64,000 nt of DNA from DASZTV01 sp035550655 (GCA_035550655.1 DASZOU010000022.1:1-64000), one strand, 5' to 3'; shown: positions 15,758 through 24,436, counted from the first letter of the stretch. Translations and numbers: made by a program. The notes: generated by a model from the letters alone, not told the origin.

Positions 15758-17332
15758 TTGACCACGCCCCCGGCGTCTGGGGAGTCAACGCCCTCGGCCG
15801 CCGGCGAGACACCGCTGCCCGAGGGCCTCGTGCCGCCGACGTTCAGCTCTGTGCCGACCCGGCCACGGTGGGCCCGGGTCCTGCGCTGGACCGCGGGCTC
15901 GCTCGGCGTCATCGTGCTGCTCGCGGCCGCGTTCGTGGTCGGGGACTACTACTACATCAAGAGCAAGATCCACACCGAGCCGATCACCCGCACCTCGGCC
16001 GCACCGCCCAAGCTGGTCTCGAAGGCCGAGAACTTCGTGCTGATCGGGTCCGACACCCGAGCCGGCGCCAACGGCGCCGGGACCGGCGGCGCGAAGATCG
16101 CCGGCGCCCGGTCGGACACCACGATCATCCTGCACATCTCGGCGGGCGGAGCCGGCGCGACGTTGATCAGCATCCCGCGCGACTCCTACGTGCAGATCCC
16201 TGCCTGCGTGGTCGGCCCGAACGGCCAGAAGTCCGCGCCGGAGATGAACAAGTTCAACGCGGCGTACTCGATCGGCGGCGAGTACAACAACAAGTACGCG
16301 CCGAGCTGCACGATCGACACCATCGAGTCCCTCACCGGGCTGCACATCGACCACTACGCCGTCGTTGACTTCGTTGGCTTCGAGCACATGGTCGAGAAGC
16401 TCGGCGGGGTGAGGATGTGCGTTGCCCGCCCCCTCGTCGACCCGGTCGTCAACGAGGGCGGCGGCGTCTTCCACGGCAGTGGCCTCAACCTTCCCGCCGG
16501 ACCTCACGTGGAGATCAACGGTCAGCAGGCGCTCGCCCTGATGCGGGCCCGGTACAACCTCGACGGCGGCGGTGACTTGCCGCGGATCAAGCGGCAGCAG
16601 GAGTTCGCGGCGGCGATGATCCGCAAGGCCACCAGCACCAGCCTGCTGGTCAACCCGTTCAAGCTGCAGAGCTTCCTCGTCACAGCGGCGAGCTCACTGA
16701 CGACCGACGGATTCGGCCTCGGCACGATGCGCAAGCTCGCCGGGGCGCTGCATCAGGTCGGCGCGGGCGGCGTGCACCTTCTCACCGTGCCCAACGTCAC
16801 CAGCGCACCCGGAATGCCCTACGGCGACGTCGAGTGGGACCCGACCAAGGCGCCGCAGCTCTGGAATGCGCTGCGGCACGACCAGCCGATTCCTGGCCTC
16901 GCCTCTCCGTCGCCGTCGCCGACCGCCTCGGCGACGGCGACACCGTCCGGCCCGCCGCTGACGGTGTCCCCGAGCGGGATCTACGTGGCGGTCGAGAACG
17001 GCACCGCGACCCGGGGTCTCGCGCACACTGTGGCGAGCCAGCTGACCGCGCAGGGCTATCACGTGGTCAGCGTCGGCGATGCCGACCAGGAGACCTACAC
17101 CCGGACCATGGTGAAGTACGGCACCACCAAGGTTCAGTCCTCGCAGACGGTTGCGGCGGCGTTTCCCGGCTCGAAGCGGGTCGCGGACCCCACTGCCGGC
17201 AACACGATCACGGTCATCGTCGGCAGCGACTTCACGAAGGTCAACCCCGTGACCGTCACCGGCGCCGCGACCCCGACCCCCACCCCGACGATCTCGTCGA
17301 TCTCCGCTGCGAGGCCGGGCTGTCTCAGCTAG
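15758..17332 (+). CDS. LytR-CpsA-Psr (LCP) family protein with LytR_C domain
   Basis: The 524-residue protein has a short cytoplasmic N-terminus, one membrane helix (about residues 47-68), and an LCP catalytic domain. The domain includes IGSDTRAG, the SIPRDSYVQIP arginine loop and MNKFNAAY. A Ser/Pro/Thr linker (about 383-400) and a C-terminal LytR_C domain follow. LCP enzymes transfer teichoic-acid-like polymers or arabinogalactan from lipid carriers to peptidoglycan outside the membrane. TTG is the start. A second paralogue lies 1.1 kb downstream. Confidence 0.9.
   Translation: MTTPPASGESTPSAAGETPLPEGLVPPTFSSVPTRPRWARVLRWTAGSLGVIVLLAAAFVVGDYYYIKSKIHTEPITRTSAAPPKLVSKAENFVLIGSDTRAGANGAGTGGAKIAGARSDTTIILHISAGGAGATLISIPRDSYVQIPACVVGPNGQKSAPEMNKFNAAYSIGGEYNNKYAPSCTIDTIESLTGLHIDHYAVVDFVGFEHMVEKLGGVRMCVARPLVDPVVNEGGGVFHGSGLNLPAGPHVEINGQQALALMRARYNLDGGGDLPRIKRQQEFAAAMIRKATSTSLLVNPFKLQSFLVTAASSLTTDGFGLGTMRKLAGALHQVGAGGVHLLTVPNVTSAPGMPYGDVEWDPTKAPQLWNALRHDQPIPGLASPSPSPTASATATPSGPPLTVSPSGIYVAVENGTATRGLAHTVASQLTAQGYHVVSVGDADQETYTRTMVKYGTTKVQSSQTVAAAFPGSKRVADPTAGNTITVIVGSDFTKVNPVTVTGAATPTPTPTISSISAARPGCLS
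16910..16940 (+). repeat. Perfect 13-bp inverted repeat within the LCP linker coding sequence
   Basis: TCGCCGTCGCCGA (16910-16922) and TCGGCGACGGCGA (16928-16940) pair perfectly around CCGCC. The hairpin falls at the Ser-Pro-Thr-Ala linker that joins the catalytic and LytR_C domains. It may be a by-product of the repetitive codons. Confidence 0.7.
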
Positions 17333-17347
17333 CGAGCTCCGGTCGGC

Positions 17348-18346
17348 TCACTCCTCGACGGGGCGCCACGACGTGAGGAAGCCGGCCCCCCAGGACATGT
17401 GCATCGTGACCAGCACGACCGGTTCGATCAGCTTCGCGCGGAGCGGCAGACCACGGCCGACCGCAACGGCCCCGCCCGCAACGAGCGCCAGGTAGCCCAG
17501 CGGCAGGGTCAACCCCCACAGCGTCAGAAACGTTGACAGCACGATCCCCGCGACCACACCCAGCAGCGCCGCCGGAGGTGCGAGATAGCGCAAGTTCACC
17601 GAGCCCCGATGGGTTCGGACCACGTGCCGCCGCCAGCGCCCGTAGTGGAAGTACTGCCGCGCGAGCAGGCGCAGCGAGCTGCGCGGACGGTAGGAGACCG
17701 ACAGCGTTGGCGAGAACCACACCAAGCCACCACTCTCGCGGATCCGGAAGTTCATCTCCCAGTCCTGGGCGCGCGCGAAGCTCTCGTCGTACCCTCCCAC
17801 CCGCTCGAGCGCCGCACGACGGAAGACGCCCAGGTAGACGGTGTCCGCCGGACCCTCCGCACCCCCGACGTGGAACGGCGCGTTGCCCACGCCGATCCGG
17901 CTCGTCATAGCGTGAGCGACGGCCTGCTCGAAGTCGGTCACCCCGCGCGCCGACATCAGCCCGCCCACGTTGTCGGCACCGGTCTCGTCGAGCAGCTCGA
18001 CAGCGCGACGCAGGTAGCCGGGCGGCAGCAGAGAGTGGCCGTCGACGCGGGCGATCACGGTGTGGTTGCTGGCCGCGATCGCCAGGTTCAGCGCGTTGGG
18101 AGTGCGCCCTGTCGGGCTGGGCACCGTGCGCACGCGGGCGTCGGCGGCGAGCGCGGCCGCAACCTGGTCCGTCTTGTCCCGAGACGGGCCGAGTGCGAGC
18201 ACGACCTCGATCTCGCCCGGGTAGTCCTGGTCGAGCACCGAGCGCACCGCGGCGCGCAGGTGCCGCTCCTCGTTGAGCACGGGCATCACGACCGAGACCC
18301 CTGGCCAGCTTCGGGTCGCGCTCTGCGCGCCAAGCGGGTCAGTCAT
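17348..18346 (-). CDS. Family 2 glycosyltransferase
   Basis: The 332-residue protein has a GT-A domain. SVVMPVLNEERHL opens it, then a DG-type metal motif (ARVDGHSLLPPGYL) and a QDWEMNFRI segment serving as the acceptor-side ED motif. Two or three hydrophobic helices near residues 250-310 would anchor it to the membrane. ExoA-like enzymes of this shape build exopolysaccharide or wall glycans on lipid carriers. It sits between the two LCP genes, convergent with the first, which fits a wall-polymer locus. Confidence 0.88.
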   Translation of the reverse strand: MTDPLGAQSATRSWPGVSVVMPVLNEERHLRAAVRSVLDQDYPGEIEVVLALGPSRDKTDQVAAALAADARVRTVPSPTGRTPNALNLAIAASNHTVIARVDGHSLLPPGYLRRAVELLDETGADNVGGLMSARGVTDFEQAVAHAMTSRIGVGNAPFHVGGAEGPADTVYLGVFRRAALERVGGYDESFARAQDWEMNFRIRESGGLVWFSPTLSVSYRPRSSLRLLARQYFHYGRWRRHVVRTHRGSVNLRYLAPPAALLGVVAGIVLSTFLTLWGLTLPLGYLALVAGGAVAVGRGLPLRAKLIEPVVLVTMHMSWGAGFLTSWRPVEE

Positions 18347-18449
18347 CGCGCGGCACGCTACCGCGTGGCACGCGTCGAGACGGCCAGCACCGCCCTAGCA
18401 TCGAGGCGCGGTTCGTCCGCTACGTCACGATCGTCGGAGGTTCGTCAGC

Positions 18450-20036
18450 GTGACCGAACCCCCTGACGGTCAGGCGGGGTCATCGGGCGGCCGCCGGCCG
18501 CTTCCGCCCGAGCTCGACCCCCGCCGGCCGGTCAACCGCAAACCGCCCAAGAGCCCTCGCGCCAGCACTCCGCCGGCGGGCACCGACGGCGAACACCGCC
18601 GCTGGGGCCCGCTTTGGCTGCGCCGGTGGACCCGGCGGCGGCTGATCGGAACCGTCGCGGCCGGGATGGCCCTGGTGCTGGTGGCGACCGTCGGCATCGG
18701 CTGGATCACCGTGTCCTCGATCCTCGGCAGCATCAACAAGATCAACCCGTTCTGCCACTCGTGCCAACGTCCCGGTGGCGGCGCCGTGGGCGACCTCAAC
18801 ATCCTGATCGTCGGCTCGGACAGCCGCGCCGGGCTGACGAAGGCGCAACAGAAGCAGCTGCATGTCGGGCACGACCCCGGCCAGCGTTCCGACACGATGA
18901 TCCTGCTCCACATCCCGTCCGGTGGCGGCAAGGCGGAGATGGTGAGCCTGCCCCGCGACTCCTACGTGAAGATCCCGGCGCACCGCTCCGGTGGGCAGCT
19001 CGTGCCGGCGCAGATGAACAAGCTCAACGCGGCGTACTCCGAAGGTGGCGCGAAGCTCACCATCCGTACCGTCGAGCTCAACACCCACGTCCGGATCGAC
19101 CACTACGTCGAGATCAACTTCTTCGGCTTCGTGAAGATGGTCAACGCCCTCGGTGGCGTCAACGTGTGCAGTGCCACGCCGATCCACGACCCGATTCGCC
19201 GCGACCCGTCGACCGGCGGCTACATCGGCAGCGGCCTGGAGCTGCCGGCCGGGACGAGCCACCTCGACGGCAACACTGCCCTCGAGTACGTCCGGGCGCG
19301 CGAGTTCGACCCGGCACAAGGTGATCTCGGGCGAATCCACCGCCAGCAGAAGTTCATGGCGGCGATGATGAACAAGGCGGAGAGCACCGGGGTGCTGCTC
19401 GACCTGCCGAAGCTGTACAGCTTCCTCAAGGCCGTCGCGAGCTCGCTCACCACCGACAGCGGCTTCGGCACCTCGCAGATGTTCCGGCTGGCGAGGGCTC
19501 TGCACTCGATGTCACCGAAGAACGTCGACCTGCTGACCGTGCCGCTGTCCAACACGGCGCTGGCGACCCCCGTCGGCTCGGCGGTGCTGTGGGACCCCGT
19601 GCTGTCGAAGCGGCTGTTCCACGACTTCTCGGCGGACAAGCCGATCACCAACGTCGTGCAGCCGAACAAGCTGACGGTCCCGCCGGGCAGCATCTCGCTG
19701 CGGGTGCTCAACGCGACCAACACCCAGGGGCTCGCCTCGAAGGCCGCGGCCGACCTTTCCCGGCTCGGCTTTGGCATCTCGGGTACGCCGAGCAACGCGC
19801 CGAAGGGAAGCAACCCGAACACGACCGTTGTCCAGTACGGCCCGAGCCGGGCCGACTCGGCGAAGACCGTCGCGGCCGCCGTCACCGGGTCGACCGAACA
19901 AGAAGTGAGCACGCTCGGCGACAAGATTCAACTTCTCGTCGGCTCGACTTATGAGGGCGTTAAGCCGGTGAAGGTCTCCAGTCCGTCATCATCCCAGCCA
20001 ACCGTCACGACAGGGGCTTCGAACCCATGCAGCTAG
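18450..20036 (+). CDS. LytR-CpsA-Psr (LCP) family protein with LytR_C domain, second copy
   Basis: The 528-residue paralogue starts with GTG. It has a Pro-rich cytoplasmic N-terminus (about 1-60) and a single membrane helix (about 70-93). The LCP domain contains IVGSDSRAG, SLPRDSYVKIP and MNKLNAAY, and a C-terminal LytR_C domain begins near SLRVLNATNTQG. Its predicted role is ligating glycopolymers to peptidoglycan. The stop codon lies 10 bases inside the following DUF3048 lipoprotein gene, so the two are coupled. Confidence 0.9.
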   Translation: MTEPPDGQAGSSGGRRPLPPELDPRRPVNRKPPKSPRASTPPAGTDGEHRRWGPLWLRRWTRRRLIGTVAAGMALVLVATVGIGWITVSSILGSINKINPFCHSCQRPGGGAVGDLNILIVGSDSRAGLTKAQQKQLHVGHDPGQRSDTMILLHIPSGGGKAEMVSLPRDSYVKIPAHRSGGQLVPAQMNKLNAAYSEGGAKLTIRTVELNTHVRIDHYVEINFFGFVKMVNALGGVNVCSATPIHDPIRRDPSTGGYIGSGLELPAGTSHLDGNTALEYVRAREFDPAQGDLGRIHRQQKFMAAMMNKAESTGVLLDLPKLYSFLKAVASSLTTDSGFGTSQMFRLARALHSMSPKNVDLLTVPLSNTALATPVGSAVLWDPVLSKRLFHDFSADKPITNVVQPNKLTVPPGSISLRVLNATNTQGLASKAAADLSRLGFGISGTPSNAPKGSNPNTTVVQYGPSRADSAKTVAAAVTGSTEQEVSTLGDKIQLLVGSTYEGVKPVKVSSPSSSQPTVTTGASNPCS

Positions 20037-21058
20037 CCCGTTCCCGCACCACCGTCGCAGCCGTCCTTGCCGCCGGCGCGCTCGCCCTCGCCGGTTGCTC
20101 GAGCAGCGGCTCGAACGGTGGCTCGCCCGTGTCGAAGCCCACCACGGCCAACCAGGCGTCGGCTGGGCCGGTCTGCCCGCTGACCGGCTTGCCGCAACAG
20201 GGCGCCGAGCGCGCCGACCGGGTGGCCCTGGCGGTGAAGATCGACAACATCGCGCCGGCCCTCCCGCAAGCCGGCATCAACAACGCCGACGTGGTGGTCG
20301 AGGAGCTCGTCGAGGGCGGCCTGACCAGGCTCATGGCGGTCTTCCAGTGCCAGAAGGCGGGCGAGGTCGGTCCGATCCGCTCCGCCCGGATCTCGGATGC
20401 GGACCTGCTCGCGCTGCTGCACGGCAGCGTGCTGGGCTACTCGGGCGCCAATCCGAAGGACATGCCTCCGATCCGCGCCCACAGCGGCGCCGCGTTGATC
20501 TCGTACGACGAACACCCGCAGTACTTCCAGCTGAGCACGAGCCGGCCCGCCCCGCACAACGTGTTCTCCGCGACGTCCACGCTGCTGGCCGCGGGACTCA
20601 AGGTGCGGCAGGGGCTGCAGGCGCCGCCGCCGCTGTTCACCTACGGCGCGATCGATCCGACCGCACGGCGGGCACACCGGGTCTACATGTCTTGGCCGGC
20701 CGCCAGCGCCCTGTGGACGTGGTCAAAGGGGTCGTGGTTGCGGACCCAGGACGGCAGCCCAGACCGGCTCACCGACGGCCAGCAGGTCAGCGCCACCAAT
20801 GTGGTGATCCTGGGCGTGGACATCGCGAGCACGGGCCTGCGCGACGTGCTCGGCGCACCGTCGCCGCTCGACGTGACGATCGGGTCGAACCCGGCGTGGG
20901 TGCTTCGCGGCGGAAAGATGGTCCGCGGCCAGTGGACCCGCAAGGCGATCGACGACGAGATCACGCTCACCGACGCCCAGGGGCACCCGATCGCGCTGCA
21001 ACCGGGCCGCACGTGGGTGGAGCTGCTGCCGCGGCCGCGGACGCCGTCGCGGCAGTGA
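20027..21058 (+). CDS. DUF3048 domain lipoprotein (YerB-like)
   Basis: The 343-residue protein has a lipoprotein signal with lipobox LALAGC (Cys24). A DUF3048 domain follows, with the typical early CPLTGLP and VKIDNIAPALPQAGINNADVVVEE segments. A C-terminal half contains TWVELLP. The family (Bacillus YerB) is exported and uncharacterised. Overlap with the LCP gene suggests a role at the outer membrane leaflet in wall assembly, which is inference from position. Confidence 0.88.
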   Translation: MQLARSRTTVAAVLAAGALALAGCSSSGSNGGSPVSKPTTANQASAGPVCPLTGLPQQGAERADRVALAVKIDNIAPALPQAGINNADVVVEELVEGGLTRLMAVFQCQKAGEVGPIRSARISDADLLALLHGSVLGYSGANPKDMPPIRAHSGAALISYDEHPQYFQLSTSRPAPHNVFSATSTLLAAGLKVRQGLQAPPPLFTYGAIDPTARRAHRVYMSWPAASALWTWSKGSWLRTQDGSPDRLTDGQQVSATNVVILGVDIASTGLRDVLGAPSPLDVTIGSNPAWVLRGGKMVRGQWTRKAIDDEITLTDAQGHPIALQPGRTWVELLPRPRTPSRQ

Positions 21059-21163
21059 CCTGGCGGCCTGCCGGCACGCCTGCGTAGGCCGTCACCACAC
21101 CGGGAGCGAGTCGTTCTACGGGGTGTACGCCCACCGCCCGCTCCCCCGCTCACGGAGGCTTCG

Positions 21164-21574
21164 ATGCTCGACTCCTCGCGCACCGTCACCACGCGTCTGA
21201 TGCTCAGCGTCAGCGCAGCCACAGGTGACGCCCGACTCGAGGCGGAGCTCCGCTACGACCTGAGCGACCCGCTCGCGGTGTCCCTGGCAATCGGCACGCA
21301 GTGTGACGAGCCGGTCATTTGGGTCTTTGCCCGCGACCTGCTCGCCGCCGGCATCGCCGGGCCGACCGGCGAGGGCGACATCACGATCGAGCCCGTCGAT
21401 GGCGAAGAGGAGCAGGAGGTTCGCATCACCCTCGCGACCGACTGTCTGGCCACGCTGCTCGCTCCCCGCAACCGGGTCGCCGAGTTCCTGATCGAGACCT
21501 TCACCCGGGTGCCTTCCGGTGCAGAGTTCGACGCCGTGGACTTCGACGCCGAGATCGCCGCCCTGCTCGCCTGA
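21164..21574 (+). CDS. SsgA-family sporulation/cell division regulator
   Basis: The 136-residue protein matches the SsgA-like protein family of morphologically complex actinomycetes. It has an N-terminal strand region, YDLSDPLAVSLAIGT, VIWVFARDLLAAG, and the C-terminal FLIETFTRVPSGAE. In Streptomyces, SsgA and SsgB recruit FtsZ to sporulation septa. A good GGAGG ribosome-binding site precedes the ATG. The length is standard. Its function outside sporulating genera is not clear. Confidence 0.88.
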   Translation: MLDSSRTVTTRLMLSVSAATGDARLEAELRYDLSDPLAVSLAIGTQCDEPVIWVFARDLLAAGIAGPTGEGDITIEPVDGEEEQEVRITLATDCLATLLAPRNRVAEFLIETFTRVPSGAEFDAVDFDAEIAALLA

Positions 21575-21580
21575 GCGGCG

Positions 21581-22036
21581 CTACATCCGCTCCGCTTGAT
21601 GGCGGGCGGCAAGGTCCTTGACGTGGCGAGGCAGCCGCCCGCTGGCCAGGTCGGCCACGGTGACGTTCTCCAGCACCTCGCGCAGGCTGCCGCGGACCGC
21701 CATCCACACGTCGCGTAACGACGCCGCGGCGCCCGGGTAGCTGAGCTCGGTGAGGCTGAGGTCGCGAACGTTCGCCAGCGGGCCATCCACCGCCCGGATC
21801 ACATCGGCGAGCGTGATCTCCGACGCCGGGCGCGACAGGACGTAGCCCCCCTCCCGACCCCGCTGGCTGCGCACCAGGTGCGAGTTGCGCAGCTCACGCA
21901 AGATCCCGAGCAGGAAGTTGAGCGGGATGTCCTGCGCCACCGCGATCTGCTCGGCTTTGACCGCGGCCTGCGAGCCGGCGGCCGCGAGCTCTGCCATGGC
22001 ACGCACCGCGTAGTCCGACTTCGCCGAGATCCGCAC
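21581..22036 (-). CDS. Rrf2-family transcriptional regulator without cysteines
   Basis: The 151-residue protein begins MRISAKSDYAVRAMAELA, with the winged helix-turn-helix QIAVAQDIPLNFLLGILRELR and the wing GREGGYVLSRP. Rrf2 proteins such as IscR, NsrR and RsrR carry three cysteines for an iron-sulfur cluster. This one has no cysteine at all, so it cannot sense through such a cluster. CymR-type members also lack the cluster and sense protein partners. It converges on the SsgA-like gene. Confidence 0.88.
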   Translation of the reverse strand: MRISAKSDYAVRAMAELAAAGSQAAVKAEQIAVAQDIPLNFLLGILRELRNSHLVRSQRGREGGYVLSRPASEITLADVIRAVDGPLANVRDLSLTELSYPGAAASLRDVWMAVRGSLREVLENVTVADLASGRLPRHVKDLAARHQAERM

Positions 22037-22091
22037 GAACCGAAGTCTCCCCTACCCGACGTGGAATCCGCGGCAGCGGTGCTCGGCCGGA

Positions 22092-22409
22092 TCAGCGTCG
22101 ACGGCGAATGAGCACCAGGCCGAGCATCACGACGGCGGCAGCGCCCAGCAGAACTGCGGGCCGGGGCTTGTGTTCGGCCAGGGGTAGCGCGGCGGCGTAC
22201 GGTTTGGGGCCCTCCGAGCTGTCGCCGGAGGTCGCGTCCTCCACCCGGTCGCGCACGGCAGCGACCTGGTCGCGGACGGCACGGGCGCCGCGCGAGGCGG
22301 CGCGGCGCGGGTTGATCCGGCCGGTGATCGCATCGATGGTGTCGGCGAGCTCGGCACGAGTCTGTTCGATCTCACGGACGATGACCTCGGGCTTGCGCGT
22401 GGTGGGCAC
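22092..22409 (-). CDS. DUF3618 small membrane-anchored protein
   Basis: The 105-residue protein starts with a helical EVIVREIEQTRAELADTIDAI segment typical of DUF3618. It ends in one hydrophobic helix (about residues 82-100) followed by RRRR. It should be C-terminally anchored with a cytoplasmic amphipathic domain. Function is unknown. DUF3618 proteins commonly accompany phage-holin-like membrane proteins, but none is adjacent here. It is divergent from the peroxiredoxin gene. Confidence 0.8.
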   Translation of the reverse strand: MPTTRKPEVIVREIEQTRAELADTIDAITGRINPRRAASRGARAVRDQVAAVRDRVEDATSGDSSEGPKPYAAALPLAEHKPRPAVLLGAAAVVMLGLVLIRRRR

Positions 22410-22485
22410 GGATCCTCCCCAACTGGGTTCACCGTGATCCTCCCCCGCCGGAGCCGCCTTACGCCACCCGCGCTACGGTCGCGCA

Positions 22486-22965
22486 ATGGCGCACACACCA
22501 TCGGTCTTGTCGGCCGGCGACACCGCTCCAGCGTTCACCCTGCTCGACGACAAAGAGCAGAAGCACAGCCTGAAAGACTTCAAAGGGCGCAATCTGGTCA
22601 TCTACTTCTACCCGGCAGCGCTCACCCCGGGCTGCACCAAGCAGGCCTGCGACTTCCGCGACAACCTCGCGCTGCTCGACGGCTCCGACTACGCGGTGGT
22701 GGGGATCTCACCGGACAAGCCCGCGAAGCTCGCCAAGTTCCGCGAGACGCACGGGTTGACGTTCCCGCTGCTCTCCGACCCCGACAAGAAGGTGCTCGAG
22801 GCCTACGGCGCGTGGGGCGAGAAGACGATGTACGGCAAGAAGGTCACCGGCGTCATCCGCTCCACCTTCGTCGTCGACCCGAAGGGCAAGATCGCACACG
22901 CGATGTACAACGTGAAGGCGACCGGGCACGTCGCCAAGCTGCTCCGCGACCTCGGTCTTGAATAA
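22486..22965 (+). CDS. bcp: Thioredoxin-dependent peroxiredoxin Bcp
   Basis: The 159-residue enzyme reduces hydroperoxides. Peroxidatic Cys50 lies in ALTPGCTKQAC and the resolving Cys55 is five residues later, as in atypical two-cysteine Bcp/PrxQ proteins. FYPAALTPG, SPDKPAKLAKF and RSTFVVDPKG are family motifs. It is cytoplasmic and uses thioredoxin as reductant. Confidence 0.93.
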   Translation: MAHTPSVLSAGDTAPAFTLLDDKEQKHSLKDFKGRNLVIYFYPAALTPGCTKQACDFRDNLALLDGSDYAVVGISPDKPAKLAKFRETHGLTFPLLSDPDKKVLEAYGAWGEKTMYGKKVTGVIRSTFVVDPKGKIAHAMYNVKATGHVAKLLRDLGLE

Positions 22966-22984
22966 GCGGGGCCTGGAGTAGCGC

Positions 22985-24187
22985 CTACCGCTTCCGCATC
23001 GCGCGCACGACCGACTTCACCAGCGACGGGTCGGTCATCAGGACCGACACTGCCCACCACGGGCTGAACGAGCTCGCGAACACGGCGGCGGCCTGACCGG
23101 GCGTCAACGCGTCCATCCGCCGGATCACCCGGTCCCAGTCCGCGTCGCCGAAGCGACTGATCCGCTCGTTGACGGCGTACGCGATCCGCAGGTTGCGGCC
23201 GGTCTGCCGCCGCCACTCCTTCGGGTACGACGAGAGACCACTCGGTGAGTAGTCGCCCCCTGCCCGCACGATCGCCTTGCCCGCCTCGCGACCGGCAACG
23301 ATCGCGTAGCGGATGCCCTCACCTAGCAGGGTCGATCCCTGCCCGCCCGCATCACCCGTCACGACCAAGCCGTCCCCCACGAGCGTTGCGGCGTTCGGCG
23401 GGAGCACCGGCATCAAGCCGCTGTGCATCTCCAGCGGACTGGAGATCGCGCCGGCGCCGGCAAGTGGCGCGAACTCGTGTCGCAGCCGCTCGAGCAGGTC
23501 GCGCGGTTCAGCCTCGCTCTCGGGCCGGACCAGCCCAACCCCGAGCCGCACCCGACCGTCACCGCAGGGAAACGCCCAGCCGTAGCCACCGGGAGCCACG
23601 TCATCGCCGAGCCAGAACACGACCTCGTCCTGGTCATATCCGGGAGCGTGCAGCTCGAGCTCCATGCCGACGGCGCTTCGCTCGTTGCCGGGCCGGAGCC
23701 CGGCTGATCGGGCGAGAAAGCCGGTGTGACCGCTCGCGTCGACGACCACCCGGGCCGCCAGGTCGTACCGGCCCCGGAACGGGTCGCGGACGGACACGCC
23801 ACGGCCCTGGTCGGTGAGCCCTTCGACGTGTGCCTTGAGCCGGATCTCCGCACCGGCCTCGACCGCCTGCTGCGCGAGCCACTGATAGGTGCCGCGGACG
23901 TCGATCACGCAGCCGACCGCTCGCCGGTAGGTCTTGGTGGCACTGGTCGTCGGTCCGATCACCCGGATCCGGTGAATCGGGTGGTAGCACCGCTTCGGTA
24001 CGCCGAGCGCCTTCAGCGGCCTCACGAAGCTGCCGCCGCTGGTCCGGACCGGCTCACCGATCGCGTGGCCGCGCTCGAGAATGACGGTGTGCAAGCCGCC
24101 GCGCGCCGCTTCCGCCGCGGCGGCGAGGCCCGCCGGTCCGCCGCCGACGACGGCAACGTCGACGTCAGGTACGGCGAGCCGGGTCAC
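22985..24187 (-). CDS. Geranylgeranyl-reductase-family FAD oxidoreductase
   Basis: The 400-residue flavoprotein has an N-terminal Rossmann motif VAVVGGGPAGLAAAAEAARGG, and mid-protein VVVDASGHTGFLAR. A GDAGGQGSTLLGEGIRYA segment binds the FAD ribityl-phosphate region. This is the pattern of geranylgeranyl-reductase-like enzymes that saturate isoprenoid chains such as menaquinone. The exact substrate cannot be assigned. The C-terminal 60 residues have a hydrophobic stretch that may lie on the membrane. Confidence 0.8.
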   Translation of the reverse strand: MTRLAVPDVDVAVVGGGPAGLAAAAEAARGGLHTVILERGHAIGEPVRTSGGSFVRPLKALGVPKRCYHPIHRIRVIGPTTSATKTYRRAVGCVIDVRGTYQWLAQQAVEAGAEIRLKAHVEGLTDQGRGVSVRDPFRGRYDLAARVVVDASGHTGFLARSAGLRPGNERSAVGMELELHAPGYDQDEVVFWLGDDVAPGGYGWAFPCGDGRVRLGVGLVRPESEAEPRDLLERLRHEFAPLAGAGAISSPLEMHSGLMPVLPPNAATLVGDGLVVTGDAGGQGSTLLGEGIRYAIVAGREAGKAIVRAGGDYSPSGLSSYPKEWRRQTGRNLRIAYAVNERISRFGDADWDRVIRRMDALTPGQAAAVFASSFSPWWAVSVLMTDPSLVKSVVRAMRKR

Positions 24188-24243
24188 CGCTCCACCCTAG
24201 GTAGTGGCCGTGCCGGGGCAAGCTTCGGCATTCGACAAGCGAG

Positions 24244-24290
24244 TCGCCTCGGGAGAGCGCAGGCGCTCTCCGCTCACCTCCCGGCGCTTG
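24244..24290 (-). terminator. Hairpin element downstream of the tRNA (shared with tmRNA)
   Basis: Directly after the tRNA 3' end the minus strand carries GGAGAGCGC and GCGCTCTCC as near-perfect arms. The 47-base flank matches 55928-55974 behind tmRNA at 40 of 47 positions. It lacks a U tract, as is common for actinobacterial terminators. Confidence 0.65.
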
Positions 24291-24363
24291 TGGGGTCGGC
24301 GGGATTCGAACCCGCACTGGCGTGCTCCTAAGGCACGTGCCTCTGCCGTTGGGCTACGACCCC
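24291..24363 (-). tRNA. tRNA with UAG anticodon and short variable arm (nominally Leu)
   Basis: The 73-base cloverleaf is clear. The acceptor stem is GGGGTCG/CGACCCC. The D stem has three pairs with GG in the loop. The anticodon stem CGTGC/GCACG encloses CTTAGGA, giving anticodon UAG (reads CUA). The variable region has five bases. The T arm is GCGGG-TTCGAAT-CCCGC and the discriminator is A. No CCA is encoded. Bacterial leucine tRNAs are type II with long variable arms, so a leucine anticodon on a type I body is unusual and the charging identity is uncertain. Confidence 0.8.
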
Positions 24364-24436
24364 TGATAAGGGGCATTGTTTCAGGGACACTAGAGATTCA
24401 CAGATGGACACCACAGCCCAGCCGAGGAGCCGATAA

